Origin: UBA4716 sp002438865
GTDB taxonomy: Bacteria > Bacillota > Clostridia > UBA1381
Direction of reading: 5' to 3'
NCBI GenBank assembly: GCA_937907325.1
Contig: CALERO010000120.1
Coordinates: 1-8,296, forward strand
DNA: 8,296 nt
Part shown: piece by piece, positions 5,574 through 8,296 of the stretch
Layout of the letters: the number at the start of each line of letters is the position of its first letter
Numbering within the stretch: the stretch's first letter is position 1
Made by a program: the position numbers and the translations under genes
Notes under the pieces: generated by a model
The model's input: only the letters and a program-made list of their open reading frames with translations
Databases searched by the model: none
What the model was told of the DNA's origin: nothing

Positions 5574-8296
5574 ATGAAAAAATTTTTAATATATTTTATG
5601 ATATTGTCTATGTGTATTCAGGGCGGGTTAGTTCATGCGGAAGATAATGCGGATTGGCGAAATACCGATAAAATAAAAACCTTGCTTGATAAGTGTGATG
5701 CTGACGGAATAAATACCGAATATGAAAAAGTAAATTATAATATTCTGGACAGATTTGTAACATATTATGCTGAAGATGAGGAAAACGGAGCATCTGCAGA
5801 AAGACTTTCATACAACAATTCTGTTCTTACTGATATGTACAATGAAACACTTGAAAATCTAAATGCGTATCTTGATGGAAGTAAAACCCCAAAATCAAAG
5901 GCCGCAGAATATACGACAAACGGTTATAATATTGAATCGGGAAACCTTGTAAATAATAATGGTGAACCGTTTTTTTCAAATGGCTACGGACATTTTGATG
6001 AGGTAAGAAATGATATAAAAAATCTCAGCAAATTCGGAGCAAATAATGTTCAGATTGAAGAAGGAACAAAGTATTATATAGAAAAAAACGATGGTATACC
6101 TGCATGGAAATATTCGGGAAATGCAGACGGTGTAATTGAGATCAACAAAACTGGTGGTTATAACAGTCAAAGCTGTCTTAGAATAACAAATAAAACAGCA
6201 AAAACAGCAAATGTTTATATGACGATCTATCAAGATGTATTTCTTGAGCCTAATACAACCTACGAATATGGATTTTACATAAAGGGAAGCAATATAAATG
6301 ATGTATGGGTTTCAGCAGAAAACTGGGATTCGAGAAAGCAGATTTCAGGTAACTATGATAATTGGACACTAAAAAAATATTATTTTGCCAACAAAACTTC
6401 TTATGGTACAACTATAAGAATTACCAGCGAAGGCATAGCAGATGAAATGTTGATTGATGGATTTTATATAAAACCAGTCGGAACAAATGAAAATCTTCTT
6501 AAAAACAACGGATTTGAAGAAACATCAGATGAGTTTTTTGAGGCTTATCCGTGCAATACAAGATCTATTGCACTCAGAACGTATCTAAAACAAGCAGAAG
6601 AAAACAATATAGCAGTATGCTTAAACCTTGCACCGCATTATTTCCCGGATTTTGTGGGAGAACTTTATCCTGAAATAAACGGTGGGTATGGATTAATGAG
6701 CTTTAATGTAGACCATGCAGCGGTTAAAAAAGTATTGTCGGCATATGCCGAAGCTGTTATGGAAGCTATCGGAGACAGCCCGGCAGTTACGGGAATATGT
6801 ATAACTAATGAACCTACATTTTCGACCGTAAGAAATCAGGAGTACTTTAATAATTCTTTCAGAGAATACCTCAAGACCAGATATTCGACTGTAAGCAATC
6901 TAAATTCTAAATACAGAACAAGCTACAGTAGTTTTTCTGATATAAGTATTCCAAACGACTACAGACAAACACCGCTTTTTTACGATTGGATGAATTTTAA
7001 CGAAAAGTTTTTTTCGGACTGGCATGAATGGTTTAAGGGAGAAATAAAAAAATACAACGCTGATATACCGGTTTATGCGAAGATGATGGCAAGCATGATG
7101 TCGAATGAAGCTTCTGTAATGGAAAGAGGCAGTGACTATGTTCTGTTTTCGGAATGGAGCGATATGATGGGCTTTGATGCCGGTGGCAGTATAAGTGATT
7201 TAGCCAACCTTGATATGATGACTTCAATTACAGACAAGCCGCTTTATAATTCGGAAAATCACGTAATATCAAATAAGGATAAGATATATGATGAAACACG
7301 TGCAAGAAGTGTATATCATCAACTGTGGCAGGAAGCATTGCATGGACTTGATGCATCAACAATTTGGGTTTGGTCGAGAAATACAGACACTTCAAGCGAT
7401 TTGTACGGAAGTATACTAAACAGACCTGATTGTTTGCGTGCTGTGGCAAATGTAGGATTGGATCTGAACAGAAACATGCAAATTGTAACGGCATTTCAGG
7501 GAAAGAAAAAGGATGTTGCCATTTTATATTCAGAGGCATCCAATTTGTATAATACATCATATAAAGCCGATATGCTGGATATTTATAAAAATTTGCTGTA
7601 TGGCGGTATACGTTGCGGTTTTGTAAACGAAGAAAAAATCAATTCGCTTTCGGAATATGATACACTTATTGTAAATGCGGATTATGTAGAGGGTAAAACG
7701 TATGATGCGGTAATGAATTTTGTTCAAAACGGCGGCAAGGTTATTTTTACAAGCGACAATGCGTTGAAATATGACGAGTTTAAAACATCAAGGACAGTCA
7801 ATAAGGAAAATGTGATAACTGCAGATAAAAATAGCGTTATAAATTATATTTCGGATAAAATTAAATATAAAGCTTATGAGAACGGACAAAAGGCAGATAA
7901 AGTAGCAATAGAAACGCTCGAATATGGTGGAAAAGAATATTTGAGTATTTCAAATTTTGATGACACCGATACACATTCAATTCTGCCGAATAAGAAGTAT
8001 TACAGCTATTATAATTTAGTCGATGAAGAAACCCAAGGCGGAATTATTGAATTAAAACCTTTGGAAAGTAAACTTCTACGCATAGACGGAATTCTTGATG
8101 CAGAGCAGTATAACTTGATTAATCCCATAGCGGGGACGGGAAAATCGGGCGAACTTCTGCTTTCGTGGATAAACCCCGAAAGTGAAAACATTACTAAGAT
8201 GGACATTTTAGATTCAGACGGTAACAGCATAATCGGAGATGCATCACTGAATACAAGCAGCAGAGCAGTCAACAGTTTTAATGTTACCGGACTTAC
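5574..8296 (+). CDS. Secreted GH42-like clan GH-A glycoside hydrolase with internal CBM-like domain, 3' partial
   Basis: The frame is open from the ATG at 5574 to the window end (907 full codons); the start is supported by AAGGAG 7 bases upstream and a Sec signal peptide with a likely cut after LVHA (residue 22). Next comes a helical module (about 29-101, KCDADGINTEYEKVN), then barrel start FFSNGYGHF (133-141) and NNVQIEEG. A CBM4/9-like insert (about 169-302) contains TTYEYGFYIKG and MLIDGFYI. The barrel then continues with LAPHYFPDF, the putative acid/base E413 in ICITNEP, the putative nucleophile E561 in YNSENH, and IWVW at 597-600. Residues about 647-735 resemble the GH42 trimerisation domain (DVAILYS, YDTLIVNAD, NGGKVIFTS). 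After a small beta domain, an FN3-like domain begins near 838 (GELLLSWINPES) and is cut by the edge. It is a paralogue of the hydrolase just upstream but lacks the two N-terminal binding domains. Its anchor, if any, lies outside the window. It likely hydrolyses an extracellular glycan; the substrate is unknown. Confidence 0.87.
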   Translation, partial: MKKFLIYFMILSMCIQGGLVHAEDNADWRNTDKIKTLLDKCDADGINTEYEKVNYNILDRFVTYYAEDEENGASAERLSYNNSVLTDMYNETLENLNAYLDGSKTPKSKAAEYTTNGYNIESGNLVNNNGEPFFSNGYGHFDEVRNDIKNLSKFGANNVQIEEGTKYYIEKNDGIPAWKYSGNADGVIEINKTGGYNSQSCLRITNKTAKTANVYMTIYQDVFLEPNTTYEYGFYIKGSNINDVWVSAENWDSRKQISGNYDNWTLKKYYFANKTSYGTTIRITSEGIADEMLIDGFYIKPVGTNENLLKNNGFEETSDEFFEAYPCNTRSIALRTYLKQAEENNIAVCLNLAPHYFPDFVGELYPEINGGYGLMSFNVDHAAVKKVLSAYAEAVMEAIGDSPAVTGICITNEPTFSTVRNQEYFNNSFREYLKTRYSTVSNLNSKYRTSYSSFSDISIPNDYRQTPLFYDWMNFNEKFFSDWHEWFKGEIKKYNADIPVYAKMMASMMSNEASVMERGSDYVLFSEWSDMMGFDAGGSISDLANLDMMTSITDKPLYNSENHVISNKDKIYDETRARSVYHQLWQEALHGLDASTIWVWSRNTDTSSDLYGSILNRPDCLRAVANVGLDLNRNMQIVTAFQGKKKDVAILYSEASNLYNTSYKADMLDIYKNLLYGGIRCGFVNEEKINSLSEYDTLIVNADYVEGKTYDAVMNFVQNGGKVIFTSDNALKYDEFKTSRTVNKENVITADKNSVINYISDKIKYKAYENGQKADKVAIETLEYGGKEYLSISNFDDTDTHSILPNKKYYSYYNLVDEETQGGIIELKPLESKLLRIDGILDAEQYNLINPIAGTGKSGELLLSWINPESENITKMDILDSDGNSIIGDASLNTSSRAVNSFNVTGL

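Noticed and set aside
5574..5645. Lipoprotein signal peptide (LSMC) in the last gene
   Set aside because: The residue before Cys is Met, which does not fit the lipobox (Gly, Ala or Ser is expected there). A normal cut after LVHA fits better.
1..8296. tRNA, rRNA, CRISPR arrays, insertion sequences, riboswitches
   Set aside because: Nearly the whole window is coding, the gaps are 58 and 64 bases, and no direct-repeat arrays, transposase-like sequence or RNA gene signatures were seen.

Overview
The window looks like part of a polysaccharide-degradation locus from a low-GC, Gram-positive anaerobe, most likely a Clostridia-type member of the Bacillota. The reasons are AT-rich coding sequence, strong AGGAGG/AAGGAG ribosome binding sites, very large secreted multidomain proteins, and three S-layer homology (SLH) repeats, which tie proteins to the cell wall in such bacteria. 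The style resembles fibre- or pectin-degrading gut Clostridia such as Monoglobus and its relatives; that placement is an impression from memory, not a database result.

Layout: everything is on the + strand and closely spaced. (1) 2-826 is the 3' end of a secreted protein with a CBM4/9-like jelly roll and a C-terminal beta-sandwich domain. (2) 885-5509 appears to be one large gene split by a single-base frameshift near 2111-2129. The 5' piece (885-2129) encodes a signal peptide, a CBM4/9-like domain, a CBM9/DOMON-like domain and the start of a further beta domain. The 3' piece (2237-5509, open from 2111) encodes the rest of that domain, a helical module, a GH42-like clan GH-A barrel with a carbohydrate-binding-like domain inserted in it, a trimerisation-like domain, a C-terminal beta domain and three SLH repeats. 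(3) 5574 to the window end is a paralogue with its own signal peptide, the same helical module, barrel with insert and trimerisation-like core, and then an FN3-like domain running off the edge. The two gaps (58 and 64 bases) each hold a GC-rich stem-loop without a proper T-tract, followed by a ribosome binding site.

Working together: the genes probably form one transcription unit for binding and cutting a plant or host glycan outside the cell. One hydrolase is held on the cell wall by SLH repeats; how its paralogue is retained cannot be seen because its 3' end is missing. Both hydrolases keep an Asn-Glu-Pro acid/base motif and a second conserved glutamate in Tyr-Asn-Ser/Thr-Glu-x-His, so both look catalytically competent. 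The substrate cannot be named from sequence alone. No RNA genes, mobile elements or CRISPR arrays were seen.
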